Below are positions 20,093 to 31,620 of a DNA stretch of 64,000 nt, piece after piece (the stretch's first letter is position 1; each line of letters opens with the position of its first letter). The DNA lies in assembly GCF_905171765.1 (NCBI RefSeq), contig NC_053391.1, forward strand, positions 191,900,559 through 191,964,558, in the 5' to 3' direction. The translations under genes and the position numbers were made by a program. The notes under the pieces are model-generated. The model was given only the letters and a program-made list of their open reading frames with translations. It was not told the DNA's origin and did not search any database. The stretch is from Bufo bufo (lineage: Eukaryota; Chordata; Amphibia; Anura; Bufonidae).

Positions 20093-21419
20093 GTAATTAA
20101 AACATGCTGCAGGGTTTATTGGCAGTATACTGTGTTGTGCCGAGCACAGGGCCTGAGGGGCAGTGTATGATCCTCCAGAATCCTGTGCCGTGCACAAACC
20201 CCTTAGGCCCCGCACTAGGCTTAACAAGCCAAATGATTTGTGCTTTGAAGATTTCCTTTAAATCCCTCAGTTTAAAGAAAAGTTAATCTGAATATCCTAC
20301 TCTAGCCAAACAAAGGCCCATGAGGCTGACCATGGAAAGTTGTATGGTGGGGTCCTCACACAACAGAACTGCTTTAGATGTTCCTATATATGCTTGAAAG
20401 GAACATGGCAAAATCGAAATAGAAAAGAATATTGTTTTTGACTCTTTGGCTTTGCAGAAAACGGATATCTATTACAAGTGTGACAAGCTGAGGACTATGC
20501 TGGGGCATAATTATGTGGGTTGAAGTCACAATTGGTGGCCAAGGGGCCCAACAGCACCTTTACCATATAAGATAATACAGATTATTAAAAAGCAAAATTT
20601 TGTAGGGAACTGGAGGCAATATAAAATGAAAAATAAAAAAACCTTAATTGTCTTTTAAATGGTCCCCACAGCTGCCCCATTCCCCACTGTACTGATTGTA
20701 TCATAATTATCCGTCCTGTGACCAATGCTGCCAATCATTTCCCTAAGCGGTCAAGTGTGCTTGGCACATGATCATTGAGGTCAGTTATTGGCTGCAGCAG
20801 TTATGAGAATGATAAATGGCATGTGACTGTTGCAGGGTCAGCAAGGATCGAGGCAGTGGGGACTGGAGCTGTGGTGTGGGATCATGGGGAGATTTTAAAT
20901 CTAAGCTTTTTATTTTTTATTTATTGCCCCTGCTCCCTGCCAAATTTTGCAAACTCTTGGAGAAGTCCTTTTAAAGGGTCACTGAGTTTTAGAGATGTAT
21001 CAAATGTCTTGATCAGTGAGCATCTGAGTGCTGAGACTCCCACCACTCGCTAGAATGAGGGGAGAGAAGCGCTCACATATATTCTATGGACCCGTCTCAA
21101 TTCGATCCTCTGCAGCCAGGAGAAAGAGCACCATATGTGAGAGCTTCTCTCTCCTCGTTCTAGGGATCGGTGGGGGTCTCAGCACTCAGACTCCCACTGA
21201 TCAAAACTTTTGATATGTCTCTGTGACATAACAAAGTTTTTTTGAAATCTAAGTGACCCTTTAAGCTGGTTAAAAAGCTTTATACGCTTATATAATGATT
21301 TCTAAAAAAAACGGAGCTACATTTTTATTTTATTTGGGACAATGGCAAAGTCATGTTGGTATGATTCAAACCCAACTTCTAGTGATCTCTTTATTTTTTT
21401 TCCTCTGCTCCGTCCTCAG
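20093..21419 (+). other. cdkn1a: cdkn1a intron between the two coding exons
   Basis: GT at 20093-20094 and AG at 21418-21419 (preceded by ttttttttcctctgctccgt) bound a 1327 bp phase-1 intron. Reading through it would stop two codons later (taa at 20098-20100). A MITE (20971-21264) occupies its right half. The join is supported because it creates an intact PCNA-binding motif. Confidence 0.85.
20971..21264. mobile_element. Palindromic MITE inside the cdkn1a intron
   Basis: The ends ttaaagggtcactgagtttt and aaatctaagtgaccctttaa are inverted, and the arms fold back on each other (cagtgagcatctgagtgctg and its mirror gcactcagactcccactg). It is non-coding and sits about 155 bp before the last exon's acceptor. 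Confidence 0.75.
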
Positions 21420-21481
21420 ATTTCTATCAAGTGAAACGCCGCTGTTCTCCACTTCCTTCGCCATGTCACTGTAGCCCGTGA
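21420..21481 (+). CDS. cdkn1a: cdkn1a (p21) last coding exon
   Basis: After the acceptor cgtcctcag the exon completes codon 109 and reads DFYQVKRRCSPLPSPCHCSP, then TGA (21479-21481). Joined to the previous exon it finishes the PCNA-interacting box (Q104, I107, F110, Y111, the QxxIxxFY pattern) followed by the basic KRR (114-116), as in other p21 proteins. The total length is 128 residues, shorter than human p21 (164). The tail after KRR is short and rich in proline, serine and cysteine, and lacks the RRLIF-type second cyclin-binding motif known from mammalian p21. The exon is too short to appear as a free-standing open frame; the call rests on the motif and the splice signals. Confidence 0.88.
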
Positions 21482-21761
21482 TTGGATTTGTTCCAGATTA
21501 TACATATGTTCTTTTCCAAGAGACCTTCCTCAAGACAAGTCAAAACTTTCCATACAAGAATCTCGGTTTCAGGAAGTAAATCTTTACTTTGAAGATCCAT
21601 AGACATAACCTGGAGAGGTGGAAATGTTGATGCACTTCATAAGGGCCCTGGAGAGCAATTAACCACTTTAGTTGCCTCGGCAACAAAATTTAGCTGAGAC
21701 GGAGTCTGTTCATTTGTGTGCTTGAAGAAAATTCTCCATAAGGGAATATGTGTTGTATCCA

Positions 21762-21797
21762 TGTGTATATATATATATATTGTATGTATGTATGTAA
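21762..21797. repeat. (TA)n(TATG)n microsatellite
   Basis: A short TA tract followed by TATG units. Confidence 0.85.
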
Positions 21798-22536
21798 GGA
21801 AACACTGCGGGTTGTGGGGAGTGTCAGCAGCTTAGTTTTTGCAGGCGGAGAATACAGCCTGCCATTATTTTGGGTTGGCAAAACCGCTGGATGAAGGTGC
21901 CGCTTGCTTTGTCATCTCCTGTCCGCTTCTTAACCCCCGACCAGTCTAAGCCGCACTCCCTGGAAAGGATAGTGTTAAAAATTCTAGGTCCTAAAGACTG
22001 GGAAAGCATTCAGGGCAGAGCCGCTATTGAATATCACATCATGTGGTATATATTTTTTTTTTTTATGCAAGTTTTCCCTGGTGTCTTTTCCTTTATTGAA
22101 GTCCATGGAGCTAAATGTCATAAAAATGACAGGGATAGGTGTGGTTCAAAACACGGCAACAACTTGTACTGGTCCAGAAACATTGTGGTTCTGTGCAATA
22201 TAGGGAAAACTGCAGCCAGATCTCATCACAGGGCACAGTTTAACCCCCCCCGACTCGTGCTAAAAGTCTATGCTGTGTGTGTGTGCTGTGTGCAGAATTA
22301 TCAGTGTATTTCTATGAGTGGCATCTTCACACTGCTTTCCCCTCCCACAAGGAGACAGGGGAGACGGCCTGAAGCTGCATCACATATGAAGAGATAGACT
22401 CTGCAGTGTGAGTTATGGGACAACAGTTCTATGACACTTGATTTATCATTTGCTGCCATCCAATAACACGCAGAGCAAGTGCTCCATGATGAGGCATAAT
22501 GGGAAAGATAGGGTGCATTAGGGAATCCATATTAGT

Positions 22537-22549
22537 GGGGGGGGGGGGG
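22537..22549. repeat. Poly-G run
   Basis: Thirteen consecutive G residues. Confidence 0.85.
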
Positions 22550-23626
22550 AATCAAGATGGCAGACAGCACATAAATGACACCAACTGAAACAGGCATATA
22601 CAAAGCATACATACGACCCTCTATATTATAAAAGCTGCACTATATAGAAAAGAGATTACTAGAGTGCTTCTCTAACTGCCTTGTCTTCCATACATTTAGG
22701 ATCCCATGACCAAATTAACCCCATCAAGTGTGCTTAGTGATAGTGCTAGATAGAAATGCATAAACACGCAACACGTCATACTTTAATTCAAAAATTAATT
22801 GAAATTGGCTATGGGATTTACTGTGGTTTGTTTGCCTTCATTTTGTAGATTGGTACAAATGTTTTCATTTTGACTTACAAGCCCTGCCCGTATTAGGGTA
22901 TATGGAAATCATAGAAAGGGGCGCACAGGACCCCTGTGTTCTCGAGAGCAGAGAGATAAAGCCATCCCGTCCATGCAATGTATGCTTGGCCATTTACTTC
23001 AGTGGCCGGCATGCAATACTACTCTTTTCCGGGAAAGTAGTTATGTATGGCTTCCTGCAGCTTCCACCATGAATGATCAAGTCTGGATGACAAACCCCAT
23101 TTTAAGATTTCTTTGTTTTTCGGCTTTTAGTTTTGTAAATTTATGTACGACTACTGTCTCGTCTGTATATTCTGAAAAGGTAATTATCTTATTTATGAAC
23201 TGGAGATTTCTATGTAGGGTAATATTTTGGAACTCTTGCTAATGTAAGGTAAGGGGGTGTATTTTATTAAAACCTATTAATTTAAGTTCTTTTTATGACT
23301 GTGGCAGCACTCTCAATATGTGGAATTATTTCCTTATGTATAAGGGCTCTCAAATATGAGATATGGATCTCTAGATTGCTTGTGTGGTGTGAACTACAAA
23401 TGGCTGCTTGCTTACAGAAGTTTTTTATTGTATTTATTTTTTTTGTCCTTTATACGTTCCGTATGTTTTTTTTTTTTTGCCAAAGATGGGAAGATATCCC
23501 AGTAAGGAAATATGGAGATTACACACCATACGCCTTTAATTTGTTGTATGGTACTCCTGCCGAATTGCACATGTGCATAGTAAACAGATACTGTAGGCTT
23601 TTATAATCTAGAATTCAGCACTATAA

Positions 23627-23961
23627 GGGCTCATGCACATGGCCGTTGACCGGCCGTGTCCATATTGCTGCCCACAAACAGTGTGCACCCCGCGTCACGG
23701 ATGCGGACCTATTCGCTTAAATGGGTCCGCAATCTGGAAGGTCGGTGCAGAACGGAGGCACGGAACTCCATAGAAGCACTCCGTAGGTTTCTTTACATGC
23801 CTCCGCACAGCAAAATAGTGCATGCACTACTTTTTTACGCTGCGGACAGATCACAGACCTATGCAAGTTGAATGGGTCTTCAGCCGAAATCCACACTGAT
23901 GCTGCCAGATTGCGGTCTCCAATGCACGGATCGGCCAATCAACGGCCGTGTGCTTGAGCCC
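23627..23961. mobile_element. MITE, TAA-flanked, 'GCACATGGCCGTTGA' ends
   Basis: The ends gggctcatgcacatggccgt and acggccgtgtgcttgagccc are inverted, with TAA on each side (23624-23626, 23962-23964). It lies in the probable 3' untranslated region of cdkn1a. Confidence 0.8.
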
Positions 23962-23964
23962 TAA

Positions 23965-24697
23965 GTAAGGCTCAAAGGGTTACTTAGGGCCTCTGTAAAT
24001 GGGTTTTTTAATATTCCCATTCCTTTGTCCTCTGTTTTTGTTTTTTTTTTTTGTAATTTTTTTTGTTGTTGTGCTTTTTGGTCTTCTTTCAGACATATGA
24101 ATGTAAACTCCGGAAAAAAAATAAAAATTAGATGGATAGATGGCCAGATTTTTTTAATATTATTTTTCTCCAGTAGCAGCGACTTACAGATGTGTAGCAG
24201 TTATTACCTTGATCAGCGCAGGGCGCTACATCATTAATGTCACGCAGCTATGATACATTAATAGCGTAGCTGCATCATGGCACGCTGCTTGAATAGCATG
24301 CCAGGTTAAGGAGTGCTGCATCTGTATGTTTTGCATGAGCACTTTATTTTTATTTTTATAGATCTGAACGATAATAGACACTACAATGCAATACTACATT
24401 GGGATGTGCCCAACTCTGCATGATTAAAAATGGAAGCCTTGAAACTGTGCCGGATCTGTCACATGACGCCAATAGGGCCCCATTGATTTATAATGGAGTA
24501 AAGTTCCATCATGTTTACATTGTTTAGCTGGGGGAAAAAAGCGCTGCTTGCAGTACACTAGCACAGCAATATGAAAGCAATTGCTGTATCCTATAGAAAC
24601 TAGCGGCTTACTATGGGCTACTTCACTTTTTTTCCCCAGCAGGCCCATTTATTAAGTGCACCCCCAATTCTGAAGCTGAATCTTTATTCTGTAGGTT
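23965..24697. other. Probable cdkn1a 3' region, no feature seen
   Basis: T-rich to 24070, then mixed sequence. A small mirrored block (gatacattaatagcgtag region near 24220-24290) is present. No gene. Confidence 0.35.
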
Positions 24698-25052
24698 GAA
24701 GAGGACCGGTCACCTCGCCTGACACACTTGTGTTCCCCATAAAATAACAAATCTGGAACATCTTTTCTTCTAACTCTGCATTGTGCCATTCATCTGTTAT
24801 TCCACCTAGAAATGTATAAATGAATTCATATTTCCCCTTATCGGAGGAGTGTGTCATCACGATTGGACAATGGCAGACTGTGCAGGGACACATCCCTCAT
24901 TGGTAACACCCAATTTATTCATCTATTTCTAGGAGGAATAACAAAGGAATGGCACAAAGCAGAGCTCTAAGAAAATAAACTCCAGAATTATTTCATGGGG
25001 TATACAGTTGACAAAAACCGACATGTCGGGGGAGCTGAAGGGTCCTCTTTGA
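24698..25052. mobile_element. Palindromic MITE-like repeat
   Basis: The left gaagaggaccggtcacc is mirrored by gaagggtcctctttg at the right. Inside, gcattgtgccattc...ttattcc and ggaataacaaaggaatggcacaa are inverted arms. The ends are diverged. Confidence 0.6.
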
Positions 25053-25367
25053 TTGGATTTTAAGCAGTCTCAAGGATCACATTGGAGCAAGCAATGTAGA
25101 TATGACATTCTCATATTTGGGTTCAGAATAAATCTCTGGAAACTGCAGGAGTTTGGCTGGCGTTGTGTCCATCTCTATAGTGTACTGTATATCCATTGGT
25201 GTTATCCATTCTCCACTCTGTCCCTTCGCCTCCGTTAAAAAAGGAAGCTAGGGGAGGCAACGGATAAAGTATGTAGAGATATCTACATATGATTCTATGT
25301 ACTCGGAGCAGGAGGATTTGGAGTAATGGAAGCACCAGGGATTCTAGTTTTTACAACATATTTGTAA
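25053..25367. other. Probable cdkn1a 3' region, no feature seen
   Basis: About 310 bp with no repeat boundary or gene. Confidence 0.35.
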
Positions 25368-25801
25368 GGCTAAGTTCACACCACGTTTTCTCTTTCTGTT
25401 GAAATTTGTAATTTTTTTTTATCATGAACAAAAAATGGTTGCAGACAGACGCTGTAAGGGGATGTCTGACCTGTAGCATCCTAGACATTCATTGTCTAAA
25501 AAAACAGTTTGTCTGTCCTGTTGGAGACAAACGGACCCCTTTAGAAGGCCCTATCATAATTCAATGTCCAGTATGTTCTACTGTTTTTCTCGATAAAATG
25601 CCAGACACCATGAAGGAAACCCAATGGACCAGTTATGGTTAATGGAGTCTGCCAGGTGCCGTTGGTCTCCATCTTGTCGGGGATCCGGCGCACCCATTAT
25701 TTTCTTTGTGACTGAGCAGAGCAGTGGAAATAACCAACACAGTTGTGAACTGTGACGGAAGCCTCGTTGAGAACATACGGATACGTGGTGTGAACAGGCC
25801 C
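25368..25801. mobile_element. MITE with 'GGCTAAGTTCACACCACGTT' end
   Basis: The left ggctaagttcacaccacgtt is mirrored by acgtggtgtgaacaggccc at the right. TAA precedes it and TTA follows, so the target duplication is not exact here. Confidence 0.65.
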
Positions 25802-25984
25802 TTATTGTGAGAATTCTGGAGTGTGGAGGGGATAGTACATATGGTTTCCATCTCCTGCAGTCTTTTGATGCCCTTGTTTACTATGAAGCACTTTGTATGC
25901 CACAACTAGCACTAAGTTTTATTTTGTACATAGGTTTGAAAGAGTTTTTTGGATAACAGATATATGATTTATCTATTTATTATG

Positions 25985-25990
25985 AATAAA
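25985..25990 (+). terminator. cdkn1a: Candidate polyadenylation signal of cdkn1a
   Basis: AATAAA follows an AU-rich tttatctatttattatg stretch and is followed within about 20-30 bases by a GT-rich tgcctgtgtc. It would give a 3' untranslated region of about 4.5 kb. Earlier AATAAA strings lie inside MITEs or lack this context. The distance makes the call tentative. Confidence 0.35.
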
Positions 25991-26730
25991 GAACTACAAG
26001 TAACTGCCTGTGTCACTGCATTTTATTTATTTTCTACGCCATATTAATCAAAGCGGCTTTCTTGCAGACTGTACTTTTTATTAGTACCATTTTGGGGTAC
26101 ATAAGATTTTTTTTATTGATATTTTGCTTTTGGGAGGCGAGGTGGAAAAAAAGCTGTTCTGGCTTAGTTTTTTTATTTATTCATTTATTAAGATTTTAAA
26201 CATTTTATATAAGTAAGAACCACCAAAAATAAGACATTGTAAGGTGTGGTAGGAACAATTCTGTCAGAGTAGAACTATGTGGGGACAAACGGTGCATAAT
26301 GTCCCTAGCCACTATGTGGCCAATTGAAAATGGTTATTATGGCCAACGAAGGAAGTATAGTGAAAAGAAACACGGATAACCGACAAACAGGGGAAGTAGA
26401 CTAAAAACAAACTAAGGGGGAGGCTTCTGTCGGGTGGCAGGCACCATGATTAGTATTTGGTCAATTGGAAGTTACAATTCAGTGTTCCATCATCAGGTCG
26501 GCCAAAGAACTAATGACAAAACCGTATTGAGGTAGTAGAAATGACAGTGGTATAAAGCATTATGTATAGGCCAGTATCCTGTCGTTACCACTATTTAATC
26601 ATATCAGGTGGTGCCAGACAAGCCACGGGGAAGGGAAAGGGATCTCCTTTGGAGTGGCAGACTCAAGGTAGGCACTCACCAGCACGTATAGGTAGATTCG
26701 TAATTAGCAGAGGTCCATTAGAAAGAGTAA
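25991..26730. other. Intergenic sequence with a decayed repeat
   Basis: 26040-26200 resembles the repeat at 15140-15511 (tttttattagtaccattttggggtac). The rest, to 26730, may be part of an older interspersed repeat interrupted by the next MITE, but I cannot name it. Confidence 0.35.
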
Positions 26731-27214
26731 GGCTACTTTCACACTTGCGGCAGAGTGATCCGGCAAGCAGTTCCGTCGCCGGATCTGCCTGCCAGATCAG
26801 GCAATCTGCATGCAAACGGACAGCATTTGTAGATGGATCCGGATGCGGATCAGTCTTACAAATGCATTGCAAGAACTGATCCCTCTCTCCTTTGTCATAT
26901 GGACAAACGGATCAGTTTCTATTTTTTATTCAGTTTTACCAGTCTGCGCATGCGCAGACCGGAAAGGATAGGATCCGGCACTAATACATTTCAATGTAAA
27001 TTAATGATCCGGAATTTTGGACTGAGAATACCGCAGCATGCTGCGGTATTTCCTCCGTCCAAAACGCCGTTCAGTGACTGAACTGAAGACATCCTGAACG
27101 GATTTTTCTCCATTCAGAATGCATGGGGATGAAACTGATCAGTTCTTTTCCGGTATTGAGCCCCTATGATGGAACTCAGTGCCGGAAAAGAAAAACGCTA
27201 GTGTGAAAGTACCC
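26731..27214. mobile_element. MITE, TAA-flanked, 'GGCTACTTTCACACTTGCGG' end
   Basis: The ends ggctactttcacacttgcg and cgctagtgtgaaagtaccc are inverted, with TAA on both sides (26728-26730, 27215-27217). The interior has atgcgcagac and ccgcagcatgctgcgg palindromes. Same family group as 4363-4846 and 45750-46032. Confidence 0.8.
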
Positions 27215-27217
27215 TAA

Positions 27218-27642
27218 GAAGGGAGTATTCCACCTGAGGTGCCCATATTTTTAAGAATTGATCATGAAGGTCTGCAAAAATGGAGGTAAATTTTTAGTTG
27301 ACCATATAAAAATCTAGTCTGTGCTTCACTTCTGAAAAGTCCAGGGAGGGTTTTTTCCAGGCCACTGCAATTGTTTGTTTTGTGTCCAAGAAAAGGAAAC
27401 CTATTAATCTTCAGGAGATTGGGGGGATTCTTGGTATTAAAATTATCTTGTTAAGTAATGCATGCCATGGGTCCTTTTGAATATTATAACCTGTTAATGA
27501 GGTTATAAACTATGATCCAAAGCCTTTTAACCTAAGGGCAGGCCCACAAGATACGCAGTACGTCGCCTACAGATTGATAAACCCTGAAGCAGTTGGGAGA
27601 GTAGCCCGGTACTGCGTGGGCTATTCTAGATGGAACTAGATT
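27218..27642. other. Unassigned, possibly old repeat
   Basis: Sequence continuing in style from 26200-26730 across the MITE. No coding frame of useful length is present. Confidence 0.3.
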
Positions 27643-28104
27643 AGAGATGAGCGAACCAGTCTTTGTTTCAGGTCTGGTTCGCTGAATTCTTAAATGTTCG
27701 GTTCAGACCCAAATCAGTTCAGGTTGAACCGAACTTGCTTGGATATAGTGGCAGCAGGAGCAGTATAGCATGTTAACATACAAGGGTCTCTATGGGTTGT
27801 ATTAGTAGTAGTGATAGTGGCGGCAGATGCTTTGCGTTAATGGTGGTGGTAGTAAGGGATTAACAGCAAGAAGTAGCAGCAGCAGCCATATGGTACATGT
27901 TGGCAGAAAGGCAGCAGCAGCCTTATGGAAGATGGTCAGCAGGTTGCAGCAGTGACATGATGGAGGCGGTGGCAGCTGCCGTACAAAGAGTGATGGTTGG
28001 AAAGTGGCATTAGTGGCACAATGCAGGCCGCAGCAGCAGTCGTACAGAACATGATGGTAGGCAGACAGGCCGCAACAGTGGCAAGATGAGATACCATCAG
28101 CAAG

Positions 28105-30300
28105 GCAAGGTCTTTACATCGGAATCAGCCGGAGGAGTGTGAAAATCCTCCTGAATCCAGACTTGGTTCATTTCGACAAAAGTGATGTTTTGGACACTGG
28201 CGGAAGACAACGTGGTCTGTTTGGGTGAGCGTCAGTGTATGTTCTAAGATAATTATAAGAAGCATGACGTTGTTCATGCCACAGTTATCCCTGCTGACAA
28301 ACTTTGTGGCCTCTTCGAAGGGCTTCAGCACCCAACAGGCATCTCAGATGAGCTGCCACTGCCTGACCTCAAAGCAACACCCTTGAATAGCTCTCTGCTG
28401 CTTGGGCTGTCTGGTGCATGACAAAATAGTTCAGGGCTTTCTACTGCTCGTACAGATGCTCGAACATGTGCAATGTCGAATTCCAGCGATTTTGGCACGT
28501 TGCTGATTAAAAGACAGAAACATGCAATGCGACAATTAACTGCAATATAGAGTACAAAATTGCATAATAATAACAAGTGCTACACTAGAAGTGCGAGATA
28601 CTTGCCAAATCGTTTTGTACAAAATTATTTGAGCCCGTCTGCCGAGCGTCAAGGTGATCTCTGTTAGACGGGTTCCTACGCTAAATTCTACCTGTTAGGT
28701 GCCATGACGGCTACCATACACTTCAGGGAGTGTAGGTTACACAGCATGCCCACTCCACGACATCACCGGCGCCAAATGGCTACCAAGGACTGCAGTGAGA
28801 GTCCACAAACTATCCCACTCCTGGTGCCATGGCTTCAGTGAGTGAAGGGGAGCAGGCCTGACTATGTACTAACACTAATTAAAATCAGCCTATAGGGCAG
28901 ACAGGAGTGCAAGACTGAGGAGGCAGCCACACCTCCAGTACAAACTGCAAAGAAAAACCAAAAAAGGGGGTCAGTCAGCACATACCAAAACGCAGAAGCA
29001 CATTGCTATGGCAGGGAACAACATTGAAAGACAGAAACATGCAATGCGACAATTAACTGCAATATAGAGTACAAAATTGCATAATAATAAGTGCTACACT
29101 ATAAGTGCGAGATACTTGGCATATCGTTTTGTACAAAATTATTTGAGCCCGTCTGCCGAGCGTCAAGGTGATCTCTGTTAGACGGGTTCCTACACTAAAT
29201 TCTACCTGTTAGGTGCCATGACGGCTACCATACACTTCAGGGAGTGTAGATTCCACATACCTACGCTAAATTTTACCTGTTAGGTTGCTGATTAAGCGGT
29301 GTAGCAGGAGGCTGTTCTGTCGCTGAAGGTTCAGGAGAGTGTTCCTCGCCAGTGTACTTATTTAGAAAGTGTTGTGCCACTTAGTTGATGACGTGCACCA
29401 TGCAGGGAGCATGTGCTATTTTGCCCAGGTTCAGGGCAGCCACGATGTTGCGCCCATTGTCACTGACTACGTTGCCCAGTTGGAGTTGGCGGGGTGACAG
29501 CCAGCGGAATGTTTTCTGCTTGATGTATTTGAGCAACTGCTCGACAGTGTGGTTACTCTCTCCCAGGCCGATCAGCTCCAACACGGCGTGGCAACACTTG
29601 ACCTGACACATGTGACCAGAAGGAGGGGTAGTGTGAGTGATCCTGTGCCCAGCTGCTGTTTGGGATGGGAATGTGTCCATGGAGGAGGAGGCAGATAAAT
29701 GCCTGGTGTGGTAGCCAGGCTGACACAATCGTATGGGATCAAAAGGACCTGGCCTCGTTGCCGAGGTGCTGCCTCGCCACTGCCAGAAAAAAACATTGGC
29801 CCAGTGGGTCGAGAAAGACATGTACTGTCCTTGCCCTTAAGAGCTGCTCCAGGTGTCCACTGTGGTGGGCACCTTGCCGCATAGTGAGTCTCACAGGGAG
29901 CGGCTCACGTCTGCCACATGAGAGTACAAGGCAAGGAAGGCTTTGTGGGATAAATAATCCTGGCTAGGAATCTTCCAGCTAGGCTGAGCGCATGCCATTA
30001 GCTCCCTAACTGCAGCAGATCTACTGCTCATGGATGTGGCCTAGCTGGCACAAGGAGGACCGTAAGAAGGAGCAAACTCCTGCTGCAGTGGCTGGCTGCC
30101 ACCTCTATTTGCCTACAGGAAGGGGTCATGCCACTTCTTGTGGATCAATAGAGCTGTGGTGCCTATGTTACGTTTGCCTGCCCATGTCTTATTTTGCTCT
30201 TGCACAGGTTGCACAAGGCAATGCTTTTGTCTTCCAGCAGTGTGGAGAAAAAATTCCAGATGTGAGATACTCACACAGCAGAGGTAGAGGCAGTTAGTCT
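28105..30300 (-). pseudogene. hAT transposase pseudogene with BED zinc finger
   Basis: Read on the minus strand in shifting frames, three diagnostic parts are visible in the right order. Near 30280-30120 there is a BED-type finger (WNFFSTLLEDKSIALCNLCK, then a frame change before LLIHKKWH). Near 29480-29385 there is the SDNGRNIV...CMVHVIN stretch around the second catalytic aspartate and its HxxN region. Near 28485-28380 there is RWNSTLHMFEHLYEQ with an in-frame stop after it. Near 28330-28240 comes LKPFEEATKFVS...LEHTL. Several stops and frame changes and the large insert make it clearly non-functional. The family is certain to the hAT level; the subfamily (ZBED-like) is likely. Confidence 0.7.
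28511..29284. mobile_element. 774-bp insert with 11-bp target duplication and internal direct repeat
   Basis: The 11-mer ttgctgattaa occurs immediately left (28500-28510) and right (29285-29295). Inside, 28511-28735 and 29028-29249 are near-identical direct copies (about four substitutions and a 3 bp gap), and a third partial copy of cctacgctaaatt.tacctgttagg closes the insert. The length of the target duplication speaks for target-primed insertion (LINE, SINE or Penelope-like) rather than a cut-and-paste element, but no reverse transcriptase is present and I cannot name the family. Confidence 0.7.
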
Positions 30301-31115
30301 GGGCTTAGCTCTAGCACATTTTGGGCCTAACCCACCCACAGCATCAGTAGCATCACTAGATCTTGAAGCAGATATGGCCCTGGTTGTTGTTTGGGAGGTA
30401 TGTGGCCTCTGCTCTTTATTTCTGCCACTATCACCCTCTTCCGCGGATGTTGCTTCCTCCTAAGCACCCTGATCCGGCTCCCAGGTCCTGTCCAGCACAC
30501 AATAGTCATTAGAGTCCTCAACCTCCCTTTTGCTTCTATCAGACTTTGGGATATCATGGTGGGTTCTTTGGCCCCTTCTCCTGCTCTTCCCCGAATGCCA
30601 CTGTCGCTGCACCCAATGCCAATAGCGCAGTTACAGGGGCTACTACTTCTGCCTGTGGTCTGCAGCCTCCTCCTCCTAGCAGTACAAACACTGACTGCTC
30701 TCACACAAGTCATCAGCAGGGAGATTCTCTTGACTATGTGCTTTCGGGCGTGGTGGGGTTTTCTTGTCACTTCTTAGGAAAATGGAAGGTGGCCCTCTAG
30801 GAAGGAGAAGTGAAGACTGGGAGGACTCCACTGAAAGCCTTCTTTGTGACCCCTTTGTCTGACTCTCACCTCCACGTCATCCTGCTGCGACTGAGGGGAG
30901 GAGTGAGCCATCCAATCCAAAATCTCATCCTCTTTCTCCTCAACTATAATCTTGTGCCTTTCCGAAACCAGCAGGGACAACTGTGGCCTACTACGGCTTC
31001 TGGATGGATAGTTGGTGCTGCTACTACCCACATTCTGGCTCTGGATCTTTGGTTTGGATCCTTTCCGTAGCCCAGACATTCTTGGGCCTCTCAGATATGC
31101 CCTACCTTGTGTATT

Positions 31116-31609
31116 TGTCACGGAACCATGAACCAGACGTACAACAAGGGATAAGTGAAAATAAGAAGGCTTTATTAAAAATAAAGCTGTAAAGCAAAAG
31201 TCCAAACGGATGGCGAAACCGAAGCAGAGTCTTTGCGAAGCCAGAGGTCAGGAACCAGAAGGGTAGTCAGACGAAGCCAGGATCAGGAACCAGCAGGGTA
31301 GTCAGACGAAGCCAGGATCAGGAACCAGCAGGGTAGTCGGACGAAACCAGGATCAGGAACCAGCAGGATAGTCGGACGAAACCAGGATCAGGAACCAGAA
31401 GCAGCAGCAGTCTAGAAGCATGTGAACACAGGAGGACCAAGCAAGGAACTGAAGCCACAGACCTCCTATATATATATGAGCTGGGCATCCAGCTCCTCCC
31501 AGTGGAAAGGATGAGCCGCAGGGTGGGAGGCTACAAGAAACCCAGAAACCAAGATGGCCGCCAGAACATGTCAAACGAAGGAGAACAGCAAGAAGGTAAG
31601 ACCATGACA
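31116..31609 (-). repeat. 3' LTR of the chromovirus (494 bp)
   Basis: It begins tgtcacgg and ends ccatgaca on the + strand, the inverted short ends of an LTR. A polyadenylation signal AATAAA on the minus strand lies at 31171-31176. It includes the same 35 bp tandem units as the other LTR and one more TA pair in the TATA tract. The polypurine stretch gagggggaggtac (minus, 31610-31622) is directly inside it, as needed for plus-strand priming. Confidence 0.93.
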
Positions 31610-31620
31610 GTACCTCCCCC

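Larger units (their letters stand above)
21482..23626 (+). other. cdkn1a: Probable 3' untranslated region of cdkn1a, first part
   Basis: No further coding sequence is seen downstream of the stop. The stretch has a TATG/TA microsatellite (about 21762-21797) and a G run (22537-22549) and looks otherwise single-copy. I see no AATAAA with good context here, so the transcript probably runs on. This is inference; transcript data would settle it. Confidence 0.4.
27643..31110 (-). mobile_element. Decayed BED-finger hAT transposon (main part)
   Basis: The left terminus agagatgagcgaacc is of the type used by hAT elements in this window (compare 41041-42599). The minus strand carries pieces of a hAT transposase, interrupted by a 774 bp insert (28511-29284). 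The chromovirus at 31116 has cut it on the other side. The tandem 'tggaaactgaatatacgtaaatggacgattgaggc' region at 38047-39195 is probably its far end, because both regions share an 'aacagtggcaagatg...caccagcaaggc' block. Confidence 0.6.

Noticed and set aside
19768..20100. cdkn1a as a single-exon 110-residue protein
   Set aside because: The last two codons read into a splice donor, and the PCNA box is completed only by joining to 21420.
19768..21481. The gene being cdkn1b/p27 or Xenopus Xic1-type rather than cdkn1a
   Set aside because: The N-terminus and the WNFDF...TPLEG spacing are closer to p21, and the PCNA box lies at the end in a separate short exon as in p21. Not absolutely excluded.
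21870..22397. 175-codon + strand frame as a gene
   Set aside because: No domain, biased composition, and it lies in the probable 3' untranslated region of cdkn1a.
24424..25335. Small minus-strand frames downstream of cdkn1a
   Set aside because: Short, partly within a MITE, no motifs or splice context.
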